The notes beneath the pieces are model-generated. The model had not been told where the DNA came from and ran no database searches. It saw nothing but the letters and a program-made list of their open reading frames with translations. This document shows positions 14,154 to 21,359 of a stretch of 31,647 nt of DNA, piece after piece; the first letter of the stretch is position 1; every line of letters begins with the position of its first letter. The stretch covers positions 1 through 31,647 of the forward strand of contig DASXYG010000021.1 in the NCBI GenBank assembly GCA_036502625.1, given 5' to 3'. This DNA is from DASXYG01 sp036502625 (GTDB lineage Bacteria > Actinomycetota > Actinomycetes > Streptosporangiales > Streptosporangiaceae). Both the position numbers and the translations under genes were made by a program.

Positions 14154-15251
14154 GTGTCCGACCACACGTCCGGACTCCCTTTTCCCGGCCTCATTCCGCT
14201 CGGCTGGGATTCCACCGCCGCTGAGGCATTCGTCACCTCCGCGGGTGACGATCCTCACCTTCGTCCCGGGCGCGTCGCGTCCGTGGTGCGGGGCGCGGCC
14301 GATGTGGTCACCCCGTCCGAATGCCGCGCCGGCTACGCCGCCGGGCTGCGGGAGGCGGTGGCCGGCGATCCGCTGGCGCTGCCGTGCCCCGGCGACTGGG
14401 TGGTGCTGCGCGGCGACGCAGACGGCGAGATCGTGATCGAGGCCGTGCTGCCGCGGCGTACGGCGATCGTCCGCGCCGGGGTCGGGGGTGACTCGCACGG
14501 GCAGGTGCTGGCGGCCGGGGTCGACACGGCGCTGGTCGTCGAGCCCGGCGAACCCCGGCCGCGGCTCGGGCGGATCGAGCGGCTGCTCGCGCTGGCGTGG
14601 GCGAGCGGCGCGACGCCCGTCGTCGCGATCACCAAGGCCGACCTCGTCGGCGACGTCGGCGAGGTGACCGGGGAGATCGCGGAGGCCGCGCCCGGCGTCG
14701 CCGTCCACGCGGTCAGCGCGCTGACCGGCGACGGGCTCGGCGAGCTCGGCGCGTACGTACGGGACGGGTGCGCCGTCGCACTGCTCGGGCCGTCGGGGGC
14801 CGGGAAGTCGACGCTGGTCAACGCGCTCGCCGGGGCCGAGGTGATGGCCACAGGCGAGGTCCGCGGCGATGGGCGCGGGCGGCACACGACGGTCGGGCGC
14901 GAGCTGATCGTGCTGCCGGGCGGCGGGCTGGTGATCGACACGCCGGGGCTGCGCAGCGTCGGGCTGCAGGACGCCGCCGAGGGCGTCGAGCAGGCGTTCG
15001 CGGACATCGCGGCGCTGGCCGACGGCTGCCGGTTCGGCGACTGCGGGCACGACGGCGAGCCCGGGTGCGCCGTACGCGCCGCGATCGACGCCGGTGAGCT
15101 GCCGGAACGGCGGCTGGCTAGCTGGCGGAAGCTGCTGCGCGAGCAGGAGTGGATCGCGTCGCGCTCCGACGGGCGGCTGCGCGCCGAGCGCACGCGCCGC
15201 TGGAAGGTGATCCACAAGGAGATGCGCCGCTCCCACCGCTACCGGCCGTAG
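14154..15251 (+). CDS. rsgA: Ribosome small-subunit-dependent GTPase A
   Basis: This 365-residue, circularly permuted GTPase acts in late 30S subunit maturation. The G motifs appear in the permuted order: G4 TKAD at 160-163, G5 SAL at 188-190, G1 LGPSGAGKST at 211-220, G2 Thr residues near 245 and G3 DTPG at 262-265. The C-terminal zinc site is Cys292, Cys297, His299 and Cys305 in CRFGDCGHDGEPGC. An OB-fold-like segment precedes the GTPase domain. The start is GTG at 14154, seven bases after AAAGG. The gene is convergent with the GMC oxidoreductase at 15278. A short leader ORF with complementary segments lies directly upstream. Confidence 0.95.
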   Translation: MSDHTSGLPFPGLIPLGWDSTAAEAFVTSAGDDPHLRPGRVASVVRGAADVVTPSECRAGYAAGLREAVAGDPLALPCPGDWVVLRGDADGEIVIEAVLPRRTAIVRAGVGGDSHGQVLAAGVDTALVVEPGEPRPRLGRIERLLALAWASGATPVVAITKADLVGDVGEVTGEIAEAAPGVAVHAVSALTGDGLGELGAYVRDGCAVALLGPSGAGKSTLVNALAGAEVMATGEVRGDGRGRHTTVGRELIVLPGGGLVIDTPGLRSVGLQDAAEGVEQAFADIAALADGCRFGDCGHDGEPGCAVRAAIDAGELPERRLASWRKLLREQEWIASRSDGRLRAERTRRWKVIHKEMRRSHRYRP

Positions 15252-15277
15252 GGAGGTCGGGCGCTGCCAGGTCGCGG

Positions 15278-16786
15278 TCAGGTGGCGAAGGACGCCATGC
15301 GCTCGCCGATCAGGACGGCGGTCGCGGCCGGGCCGCGCCGCATCGGCACGGGGATGACCGAGGTGTCGGCGACGCGGAGCGCGGCCACGCCGTGGACCCG
15401 TCCGTACTGGTCGGTGACGGCGTGCGGGTCGTCGGCGGCGCCCATGGGGGCGGTGCCGGAGAGGTGGAACGCGGTCTGCAGGTTCGCCCTGATCCAGGCG
15501 TCGAGGTCGCGGTCGGTGGCGTCGGCGCCGGGGGCGAGGACGGTGCCGGCGTGGTCGCGCAGCGGGGGTGTGGCGAGGATCTCCCGGCCGTGGCGTACGG
15601 CGGCGCGCAGGCGCGTCCGGTCGGCGGCGGGTTCGAGGTAGCCGTAGTCGAGGCGGGGCGGCGCGTCCGGGTCGGCGGACGCCAGGCGCAGGCGCCCCCG
15701 CGACTCCGGCCGCGGCAGGCCGATGACCAGCGCCAGCTCGACGCCGTCGGCGACGCGGGCCGGGGGCTCGGGGGCGAGCGCGGCGGCCATGGGGACGCCG
15801 GTGGACAGGTACTCCGCGTCGGGGGTGTCGAGGGCCGTCTGGGTGAGGATCATGCCGGGGCGGACCGGGACCGGGGCGGCCGTGCGGTACGTGAGCCAGA
15901 GCTGCGGATGGTCGGTGAAGGACGCGCCCACAGGGGCGTCGCGGACGACCGGCAGGCCGTGGCGGCGCAGGTCGGCGGCCGGGCCGATGCCGGACAGCAG
16001 GAGCAGGTGCGCGGTGTTGACCGCGCCGGCGCACAGGATGACCGCGCCGGCGCGCAGCACCGTGCGCACGCCGCCGGCCTCGGCCTCGACGCCCACCGCG
16101 CGGCCCCGCTCGATGACCACCCGGCGGACCGTCGTACCGGTCGTGACGGTCAGGTTGGGGCGGGCCGCCGGGTCGGCGGGGAGGTAGGCGGCCGCGGTGC
16201 TGACGCGTTCGCCGTCGCGCGTGTTGGCGGGCACCGGCCCCGCGCCGGGCGGGCCGCCGCCGTTGCGGTCGGGCTGGTCCGGGTGGCCGAGCGCGCGGCA
16301 GGCGGCGAGGAACGCGGCGGGCGCCGGGCCGAGCAGGTCGCCGGACGGGCGGGTGACCGGCATGGGGCCCGCGTCGCCGTGCGCGCGGCCGGCGAAGTCG
16401 TGGTCGGTCTCCATGGCGCGGAAGTACGGCAGGAGCCGGTCGTACGCCCACGCCGGGCTGCCGCGCGCGGCCCAGTCGTCGTAGTCGGCGGGCGTGCCGC
16501 GGGTGAAGTAGGCGCCGTTGACCGCGCTCGACCCGCCCAGGATCCGGCCGCGCGGCACCGTGAACGGCCGGTCCGGCGTGAGGTGGCCGGGGAAGGACCA
16601 GGTGGCCGGGTGTCCGGGCACGCTGCCCGCCAGGGACGTCGCGGACCGCAGGTCGTGCCGTACGCCGGCCGCTCCGGCCTCGATCAGCCGTACGGACCGG
16701 CCGGGGTCCGCGCTGAGCCGGGCCGCGACGACGCATCCGGCCGTGCCGCCGCCCACCACGATGACGTCGTCCACACCGACGATCAT
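15278..16786 (-). CDS. GMC-family FAD oxidoreductase
   Basis: This 502-residue flavoenzyme has the FAD-binding motif DVIVVGGGTAGCVVAARLS at the N-terminus. The GMC signatures RGRILGGSSAVNGAYFTRG (about 79-97) and GAVNTAHLLLLSGIGP follow. The active-site His441 is in FHLSGTAPMG. The second catalytic residue, normally Asn or His in an N-x-N-A segment near the C-terminus, is replaced: the equivalent reads RRGPAATAVLIGE, with Ala487 in that place. This variant reminds me of Rv0697/MftG-type dehydrogenases, but no mycofactocin genes are in the window. The family oxidises alcohols. It starts 10 bases after the HpaB-type gene and is the last gene of that transcript, suggesting oxidation of an alcohol intermediate in the same pathway. 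Confidence 0.92.
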   Translation of the reverse strand: MIVGVDDVIVVGGGTAGCVVAARLSADPGRSVRLIEAGAAGVRHDLRSATSLAGSVPGHPATWSFPGHLTPDRPFTVPRGRILGGSSAVNGAYFTRGTPADYDDWAARGSPAWAYDRLLPYFRAMETDHDFAGRAHGDAGPMPVTRPSGDLLGPAPAAFLAACRALGHPDQPDRNGGGPPGAGPVPANTRDGERVSTAAAYLPADPAARPNLTVTTGTTVRRVVIERGRAVGVEAEAGGVRTVLRAGAVILCAGAVNTAHLLLLSGIGPAADLRRHGLPVVRDAPVGASFTDHPQLWLTYRTAAPVPVRPGMILTQTALDTPDAEYLSTGVPMAAALAPEPPARVADGVELALVIGLPRPESRGRLRLASADPDAPPRLDYGYLEPAADRTRLRAAVRHGREILATPPLRDHAGTVLAPGADATDRDLDAWIRANLQTAFHLSGTAPMGAADDPHAVTDQYGRVHGVAALRVADTSVIPVPMRRGPAATAVLIGERMASFAT

Positions 16787-16796
16787 GCCCTGCCGG

Positions 16797-18248
16797 TCAG
16801 GGGCGGTTGAGGAATGCGCGCACCTGGTCCATGTACGGCTGCCGGTCGTAGGAGCCGACGAGCGCGCCGGACATGCGGACCGGGTCGCCGAAGAAGTAGT
16901 GCTCGTACAGGGTCTGGCGGCCGGCGAAGTCCGACAGGCAGGCGTCCCAGGCCAGGTGGAACAGGCGCAGCCGCTCGGGGCCGTCGAGGTTGCGCGACTG
17001 GAGGTACGCCTCGATGTCGGCGCGGCCGCCGCCGGCGAGGTCGGCCTCGGTGGGCAGCGCCATGAGGCCGCTCGCGCCGAGCTTGCGGACGATCGCGGGG
17101 AACCGCTGGTACAGCCGCGGATACCAGTTCCGGCAGGCGTTCAGCGGCTCCCACTTGGGCGTCAGCACGCCGTACGGGTTGGGCGCGGCGTCGGCCTCGG
17201 CGGCCCGGGTGAACGCGCGCACGGTCTCCAGCGCGATGACGATCTCGGCGACGTCCTCCTGGACGTGCTGGAACCCGTCGATGCCGATGGCCTCGGTGAG
17301 CAGCGACACCAGGCCGAGCATGAACCCGGTCTTCGCGGCCGTGCGCACCACGACCTGGTGCGTCATGTGCGTGACGGCGGAGGTGCCGGTGTAGAACGCG
17401 TTGCACAGCTCGGGGTTGCCGAGCATGAAGCAGCGTTCGTACGGCACGTGCACGTCGTCGAAGACCACGACGGCGTCCGTCTCCTCGAACCGCGACGACA
17501 GGGGCGCGTCGAAGTGGCCGCGGCCGTGGTCCATCGGCTGGCGGCAGAGGAACCGCAGGCCGGGGGTGTCGCAGGGGATGGCGAACGCGAAGGAGTACGG
17601 CGCGTCGTCGGGGGTGCCGCGCAGCACCGTGGACGGGAAGACCAGGAGCTCGTCCGCGATGGGCCCGATGGTGGCCAGCATGCGGGCGCCGCGGACCGTG
17701 ATGCCGTTGTCGTCCTCGGCGACGATGCGCGCGGTGACCGTGCCGCCGGCCTGCTGCGCGCCGGACACGCCGCGGTTGACCTGCGGCGGGATCAGGGTGT
17801 GCGTGGTGAGGAGGTCGTTCTCGCGTACGTGCTCGTAGTAGGCGGTCACGTTGTCGGCGAAGGCGCGGTCGGCCTGGCCGAACCACTCCCCCGCCTCGCT
17901 GAGCGCCATCAGGCAACTGTTGAGGTAGTCGCCCGTGCGGCCGAGGACGCCGAGGCTGTGCTCCGCCCAGGTGCGCATCATCTCGCGGCGGGCGACCAGG
18001 TCGCCGGGGGTGCGCGGGACGAGGAAGGACATGCCGACGCGGTCGCCCGTGGTGGGCGAGGTGTACGTCATGGTGTCGCGCAGGGCGGGGTCGTGCTGGA
18101 GGTCGTACAGCTCGGCGAAGCTGCGGGTCACGCCGCGGAAGGCCGGGTGGGCCGTGACGTCGCCGTCCAGCGTCTCGCCGTCGACCTGGACGGCCGGCCG
18201 TGTCGCGCCGAGCCTTTCGAGGTAGTCCGTGCCCGTGCGTGCGCCCAT
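16797..18248 (-). CDS. HpaB/PvcC-family FADH2-dependent monooxygenase
   Basis: This 483-residue large component of a two-component aromatic hydroxylase has the acyl-CoA-dehydrogenase-like fold. The substrate/flavin residues of characterised HpaB are in place: Arg104 and Tyr108 in GRTGDYLN, and His150 in LLTTHTLIPPQVNRG. It would use reduced FAD from the flavin reductase encoded 13 bases upstream to hydroxylate a phenolic substrate. 4-Hydroxyphenylacetate is the textbook substrate, but relatives act on chlorophenols, tyrosine derivatives and pyoverdine precursors. The ATG follows GGAGA. Its position in an operon with a reductase and a GMC oxidoreductase, divergent from amidohydrolases, suggests a role in degrading an aromatic or phenolic conjugate. 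Confidence 0.92.
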   Translation of the reverse strand: MGARTGTDYLERLGATRPAVQVDGETLDGDVTAHPAFRGVTRSFAELYDLQHDPALRDTMTYTSPTTGDRVGMSFLVPRTPGDLVARREMMRTWAEHSLGVLGRTGDYLNSCLMALSEAGEWFGQADRAFADNVTAYYEHVRENDLLTTHTLIPPQVNRGVSGAQQAGGTVTARIVAEDDNGITVRGARMLATIGPIADELLVFPSTVLRGTPDDAPYSFAFAIPCDTPGLRFLCRQPMDHGRGHFDAPLSSRFEETDAVVVFDDVHVPYERCFMLGNPELCNAFYTGTSAVTHMTHQVVVRTAAKTGFMLGLVSLLTEAIGIDGFQHVQEDVAEIVIALETVRAFTRAAEADAAPNPYGVLTPKWEPLNACRNWYPRLYQRFPAIVRKLGASGLMALPTEADLAGGGRADIEAYLQSRNLDGPERLRLFHLAWDACLSDFAGRQTLYEHYFFGDPVRMSGALVGSYDRQPYMDQVRAFLNRP

Positions 18249-18261
18249 GCCGCGTCTCCGA

Positions 18262-18798
18262 TCAGATCAGGTACTCGTGGCCGAAGGTCGGTTCGGTGAC
18301 CGTGGTGAACCGGCTGTTGGCGTACGCGAGGGCGTCGCCGTCGCGGTACGCGTATCCGGTGACCTCGCCGAGGAACAGGGTGTGGTCGCCGCCGTCGTAC
18401 GCGCGCCAGGGGCGGCAGGCGAGGTGGGCGAGGGTGCCGGCGAGCCGCGGCGGCCCGTCGTCCGGCGGGTGCCATTGCGGCACGACGGTGTCGCCGCCGG
18501 AGAACGCCCGCGCGTACGGCTCCTGCTCGGCGCCGAGGACGTTCACGCAGAACGGGCGGCCGCGCAGGAGGTCGTGCGCGCGGGCCCGCCGGGCGATGCT
18601 CACCAGGACGATCGGGGGTTCCAGGGACACCGAGGTGAAGGCGTTGACGGTGATCCCGTACGACCGCCCCTCGCACGCGAACGTGACGACCGTGACCCCG
18701 GTGACGAACCGCCCGAGACAACAGCGCAGGCCGTCCTCCGGCCGCATCCCGAACACCGTCTCCCGCAACCCGCGCCTCCCTGAGGCCGCCTCGCGCAT
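18262..18798 (-). CDS. Flavin reductase (HpaC-like) partner of the monooxygenase
   Basis: This flavin reductase-like domain protein has the family block CLGRFVTGVTVVTF, then SYGITVNAFTSVSLEPPIVL and FCVNVLGAEQ. It would supply FADH2 to the HpaB-type enzyme 13 bases downstream. The start is uncertain. An in-frame ATG at 18835-18837 lies inside the -10 hexamer of a good promoter and cannot be in that transcript. The next is at 18796-18798 (178 residues, used here) and another at 18745-18747 (161 residues, which fits many relatives). None has a strong ribosome-binding site. The first option would also add an AT-rich, unlikely coding segment. Confidence 0.85.
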   Translation of the reverse strand: MREAASGRRGLRETVFGMRPEDGLRCCLGRFVTGVTVVTFACEGRSYGITVNAFTSVSLEPPIVLVSIARRARAHDLLRGRPFCVNVLGAEQEPYARAFSGGDTVVPQWHPPDDGPPRLAGTLAHLACRPWRAYDGGDHTLFLGEVTGYAYRDGDALAYANSRFTTVTEPTFGHEYLI

Positions 18799-18810
18799 TC
18801 GATAATCGAA
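18798..18810. promoter_or_regulatory. 13-bp palindrome just downstream of the flavin reductase promoter
   Basis: TTCGAT and ATCGAA flank a single A, a perfect dyad. It lies about 20 bases downstream of the predicted transcription start and touches the favoured start codon. A protein bound here would block transcription or translation of the monooxygenase operon. The adjacent Lrp-type regulator is the obvious candidate, unproven. Confidence 0.5.
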
Positions 18811-18832
18811 CACCCGATTCACATTCAGAGCG

Positions 18833-18861
18833 AGCATAAAAACCCCGTCCCCGCGAGACAA
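18833..18861 (-). promoter_or_regulatory. Sigma-70-type promoter for flavin reductase-HpaB-GMC operon
   Basis: On the minus strand, TTGTCT (18861-18856) and TATGCT (18838-18833) are separated by exactly 17 bases, a strong match to the housekeeping consensus in such GC-rich DNA. It lies in the 77-base gap downstream of the Lrp-type regulator gene. The three oxidative genes therefore need not depend on the regulator's own transcript. The predicted start is near 18826. Confidence 0.65.
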
Positions 18862-18875
18862 GAGCCGCGCGGTGG

Positions 18876-19886
18876 TCAGGCGTGGGTGCGGACGTCCGGG
18901 GCCGTGTCGGTGGGGAACCAGGGGTTGACGATCGAGGCGCGCTTGAGGGTACGCAGGCCGAGGGTGACGTCCAGGTCGCGGATGCCGGTGATGGCGCCGA
19001 GGTGGTCGCTGAGGAAGCGGTGCAGTTCGGCGTGGTCGGCCAGGGCGATCTCGCCGTAGATGTTGTGCTCGCCCGCGGTGGCCGACAGCAGGAGCACGGC
19101 CGGGTGGGTGGCGAGCCGCCTGGCCACCTGGTCGACCTTGCCGGGGTCGACGCGCAGCCAGATGAACGCGGTGACCCGCAGGCCGAGCGTCGCCGGTTCG
19201 ACGACCGTGCGCAGCCGGAGCGCGCCGCCGGTGAACAGCGCGCCGACCCGGCGGCGCGCGGTGCTCTCCATGACGCCGGCGCGGGCGGCGAGGTCGCGCC
19301 AGCGCATGCGGCCGTCGTCGGCGAGCGCCGCGACGAGCGCCTCGTCGGTGTGCGTCAGCGCGGGGGCCGCGGACTCCGGCTGGGCGCGGTCCCACCGGTC
19401 GGGGCGCTGCGCGCGCAGCGCGGTCACCGCCTCGGCGGGGAGCAGACCGGGGTCCCAGCTCACGCCGGTGGTGTAGCGGCGGAGCACGACGACGGAGCTG
19501 CTGCCCTGCACGCCCTCGATCCGGGGCAGCTCGACGAGGGTCTGGCGGAGCAGGTCGTCGTTGTCGGTGGCGACGATCTCGATCAGGCAGTCGGCGAAGC
19601 CCGAGACGAGCGCGACATAGCGCACGGTCGGCCATTCCGTGAGCGCGTTGGCGACCTCGACCGCCGTGCCGGGACGGCACCTGATGCGCACGAAGACGGG
19701 GACGCCGCGGCCGGTGGCCAGGACGTCGAGCGTTCCGGTGGCGTGCACGGTGCGGTCGGCGAGCAGGCGCGCGGCGCGGCGGGAGACCGTCGCCTCCGAG
19801 GCGTTGACCGCCGCGGCGATGACCGGCCAGCCGGCGCGCGGGCTCAGCAGCAGCGCCGCCACGATGCGGCGGTCGAGGGCATCCAT
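18876..19886 (-). CDS. Lrp/AsnC regulator with two tandem units
   Basis: This 336-residue protein is twice the usual Lrp length because it contains two units. An AsnC-type helix-turn-helix (MDALDRRIVAALLLSPRAGW onward, residues 1-60) is followed by a RAM/effector domain (about 65-140). A second helix-turn-helix (around 176-235, with DEALVAALADDGRMRWRDLA) and a second RAM domain (about 238-315) follow. Lrp proteins sense amino acids or related small acids. It sits at the divergence point of the monooxygenase operon and the importer/amidohydrolase operon and is the likely controller of both. The start codon is an ATG with a weak GGA site. The 147-base gap upstream contains an AT-rich segment with a GTTGC/GCAAC dyad. 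Confidence 0.9.
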   Translation of the reverse strand: MDALDRRIVAALLLSPRAGWPVIAAAVNASEATVSRRAARLLADRTVHATGTLDVLATGRGVPVFVRIRCRPGTAVEVANALTEWPTVRYVALVSGFADCLIEIVATDNDDLLRQTLVELPRIEGVQGSSSVVVLRRYTTGVSWDPGLLPAEAVTALRAQRPDRWDRAQPESAAPALTHTDEALVAALADDGRMRWRDLAARAGVMESTARRRVGALFTGGALRLRTVVEPATLGLRVTAFIWLRVDPGKVDQVARRLATHPAVLLLSATAGEHNIYGEIALADHAELHRFLSDHLGAITGIRDLDVTLGLRTLKRASIVNPWFPTDTAPDVRTHA

Positions 19887-19917
19887 ACGCGTTTTCCGTC
19901 ATCAAGCGGATGTGTGT

Positions 19918-19946
19918 TGATTGATTGTTGCACATGCATTCGCAAC
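19918..19946. promoter_or_regulatory. AT-rich operator candidate between lrp-type gene and importer
   Basis: A TGATTGATTG tandem (19918-19927) runs into GTTGC (19927-19931), which forms an inverted repeat with GCAAC (19942-19946) across a 10-base spacer. In DNA that is otherwise above 70% G+C this AT-rich patch stands out, and its place between divergent genes fits Lrp-family binding. The promoters of both genes probably overlap it, but I cannot fix their hexamers. Confidence 0.5.
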
Positions 19947-20033
19947 CTTGCCTGTTCCTCTCGTCCCAGGCGAGCATGGGTGCACCAACCCCGGACGGAC
20001 GGCCCGGCCGGGCCGTTACCCAACGGAGCCCTC

Positions 20034-21359
20034 ATGACGTCACCCACGGTTCCGGCGCCCGGCGCCGCCCGCGACGGCGTGCCCGGCCGCCGTTCCACGG
20101 CGCGCGCCCTGGCGGGTGGCACGATCGGCAACTTCGTCGAGTGGTACGACTGGTCCGTCTACGGCTTCTTCACGCCGTACTTCGCCCACCAGTTCTTCCC
20201 CGGCAGCGGCGCGTCCGCGACGCTGCTGACCCTCCTGGTCTTCGCGATCAGCTTCTTCATGCGGCCCGTCGGCGCCGCCGTGCTCGGCGTCTACGCCGAC
20301 CGCCACGGCCGCCGCCACGGCATGACGCTGACGATCATGCTCATGGCCCTCGGCAGCCTCCTGATCGCGATCACCCCCGGGCACGCGACGATCGGCGTGC
20401 TCGCCCCGGTGCTGCTGATCCTCGGACGGCTGCTCCAGGGCTTCTCGACCGGCGGCGAGTTCGGCACGTCCGCGTCGTTCCTCGTCGAGTGGGCCCGGCC
20501 CGGGCGGCGTGCGTTCGCCGGGTCGTTCCAGCAGGTCTCGGTGTGCCTCGGCATCCTGCTCGCCTCGCTCAGCGCGACGCTGCTGACCCGCGTGCTCGAC
20601 GAGCCGTCGCTTGACTCCTGGGGATGGCGCATCCCGTTCGCGATCGGCGCGGTCATCGGGCTGATCGGGCTGTACATCCGGCGCCGACTTGAGGAGCCCG
20701 CGGCGTTCCGGCGGCTTGAGGAGACCGGTCAGCGGGCCGAGCGGCCGATGGCGCAGATGGCGCGCGGCCACCGGCGCGGCGCGTGGTTCGTGTTCGGCAT
20801 CTCGATCGCCGGCTCCGTGGTGACGTACATGTGGCTGACCTACATGCCGGCGTACGCCGCGCTCGCGGCCGGCGCCGACCCGGCGGACGCGCAGCTCGCG
20901 AACACGATCGCGCTGGCGCTGTTCGTCGTCGCGCTGCCGTTCGCGGGGCTGCTCAGCGACCGGTTCGGGCGCCGGCCGACGATGCTGGTCTACGCCGCCG
21001 GGTTCGTGGTGCTGCCGTTCCCGCTGCTGCTGACGATGCACGGCAGCTTCGCGAGCGTGTTCGTCGTCGAGGTCGTCGGCATGGCGTTCCTGGCGCTGAA
21101 CCACTCGAACCTGGCGACGGTGTTCGCCGAGATGTTCCCGCCGCAGGTGCGCACGATCGGCATCGCCCTGCCGTACGCCATCTCCAACGCGATCTTCGGC
21201 GGCACGGCGCCCAACGTCATGGAGTTCTTCGGCGGCCGGCACAACCTGTGGGCGGTCCCGCTGTACGTCACCGTCTGCGCGCTGGTCACCGGGGTCGTCA
21301 TCTCCTTCATGAGGGAGACCAAGGACATGAACGCAAGCGATGTGGAGGCGCGCGCGTGA
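20034..21359 (+). CDS. MFS transporter, metabolite:H+ symporter (MHS) type
   Basis: This 441-residue, 12-helix permease has the MHS hallmarks GNFVEWYDWSVYGFF at residues 32-46, ADRHGRRHGM in the loop between helices 2 and 3, GRLLQGFSTGGEFG and the second-half loop SDRFGRRPTM. The family (ShiA, KgtP, ProP, PcaT relatives) imports organic acids, aromatic acids or zwitterions with protons. It is the first gene of the plus-strand operon and takes the place that AbgT has beside abgAB in E. coli. GGAG precedes the ATG. Its stop overlaps the next start as GTGA. The substrate is unknown but is presumably what the following hydrolases act on. Confidence 0.93.
   Translation: MTSPTVPAPGAARDGVPGRRSTARALAGGTIGNFVEWYDWSVYGFFTPYFAHQFFPGSGASATLLTLLVFAISFFMRPVGAAVLGVYADRHGRRHGMTLTIMLMALGSLLIAITPGHATIGVLAPVLLILGRLLQGFSTGGEFGTSASFLVEWARPGRRAFAGSFQQVSVCLGILLASLSATLLTRVLDEPSLDSWGWRIPFAIGAVIGLIGLYIRRRLEEPAAFRRLEETGQRAERPMAQMARGHRRGAWFVFGISIAGSVVTYMWLTYMPAYAALAAGADPADAQLANTIALALFVVALPFAGLLSDRFGRRPTMLVYAAGFVVLPFPLLLTMHGSFASVFVVEVVGMAFLALNHSNLATVFAEMFPPQVRTIGIALPYAISNAIFGGTAPNVMEFFGGRHNLWAVPLYVTVCALVTGVVISFMRETKDMNASDVEARA

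Noticed and set aside
13344..16736. Very long minus-strand open frame (over 1100 codons)
   Set aside because: It crosses the rsgA, Smr and DUF397 genes and the GMC gene in the wrong frame. Its translation is Arg/Pro/Ala-rich with no domain, as expected when stop codons are rare.
15278..16786. Mycofactocin system
   Set aside because: Only a GMC enzyme with a vaguely MftG-like C-terminus is present; no precursor peptide, radical SAM or other mft genes are seen.
16518..18299. Long plus-strand open frame opposite the HpaB-type gene
   Set aside because: The composition is Val/Gly/Arg-rich with no recognisable domain; the opposite strand encodes a complete monooxygenase.
15278..18798. Secondary-metabolite biosynthetic cluster around HpaB and GMC enzymes
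   Set aside because: No polyketide, peptide, terpene or RiPP core enzyme is in the window, and the divergent genes are an importer and hydrolases, which fits degradation better.
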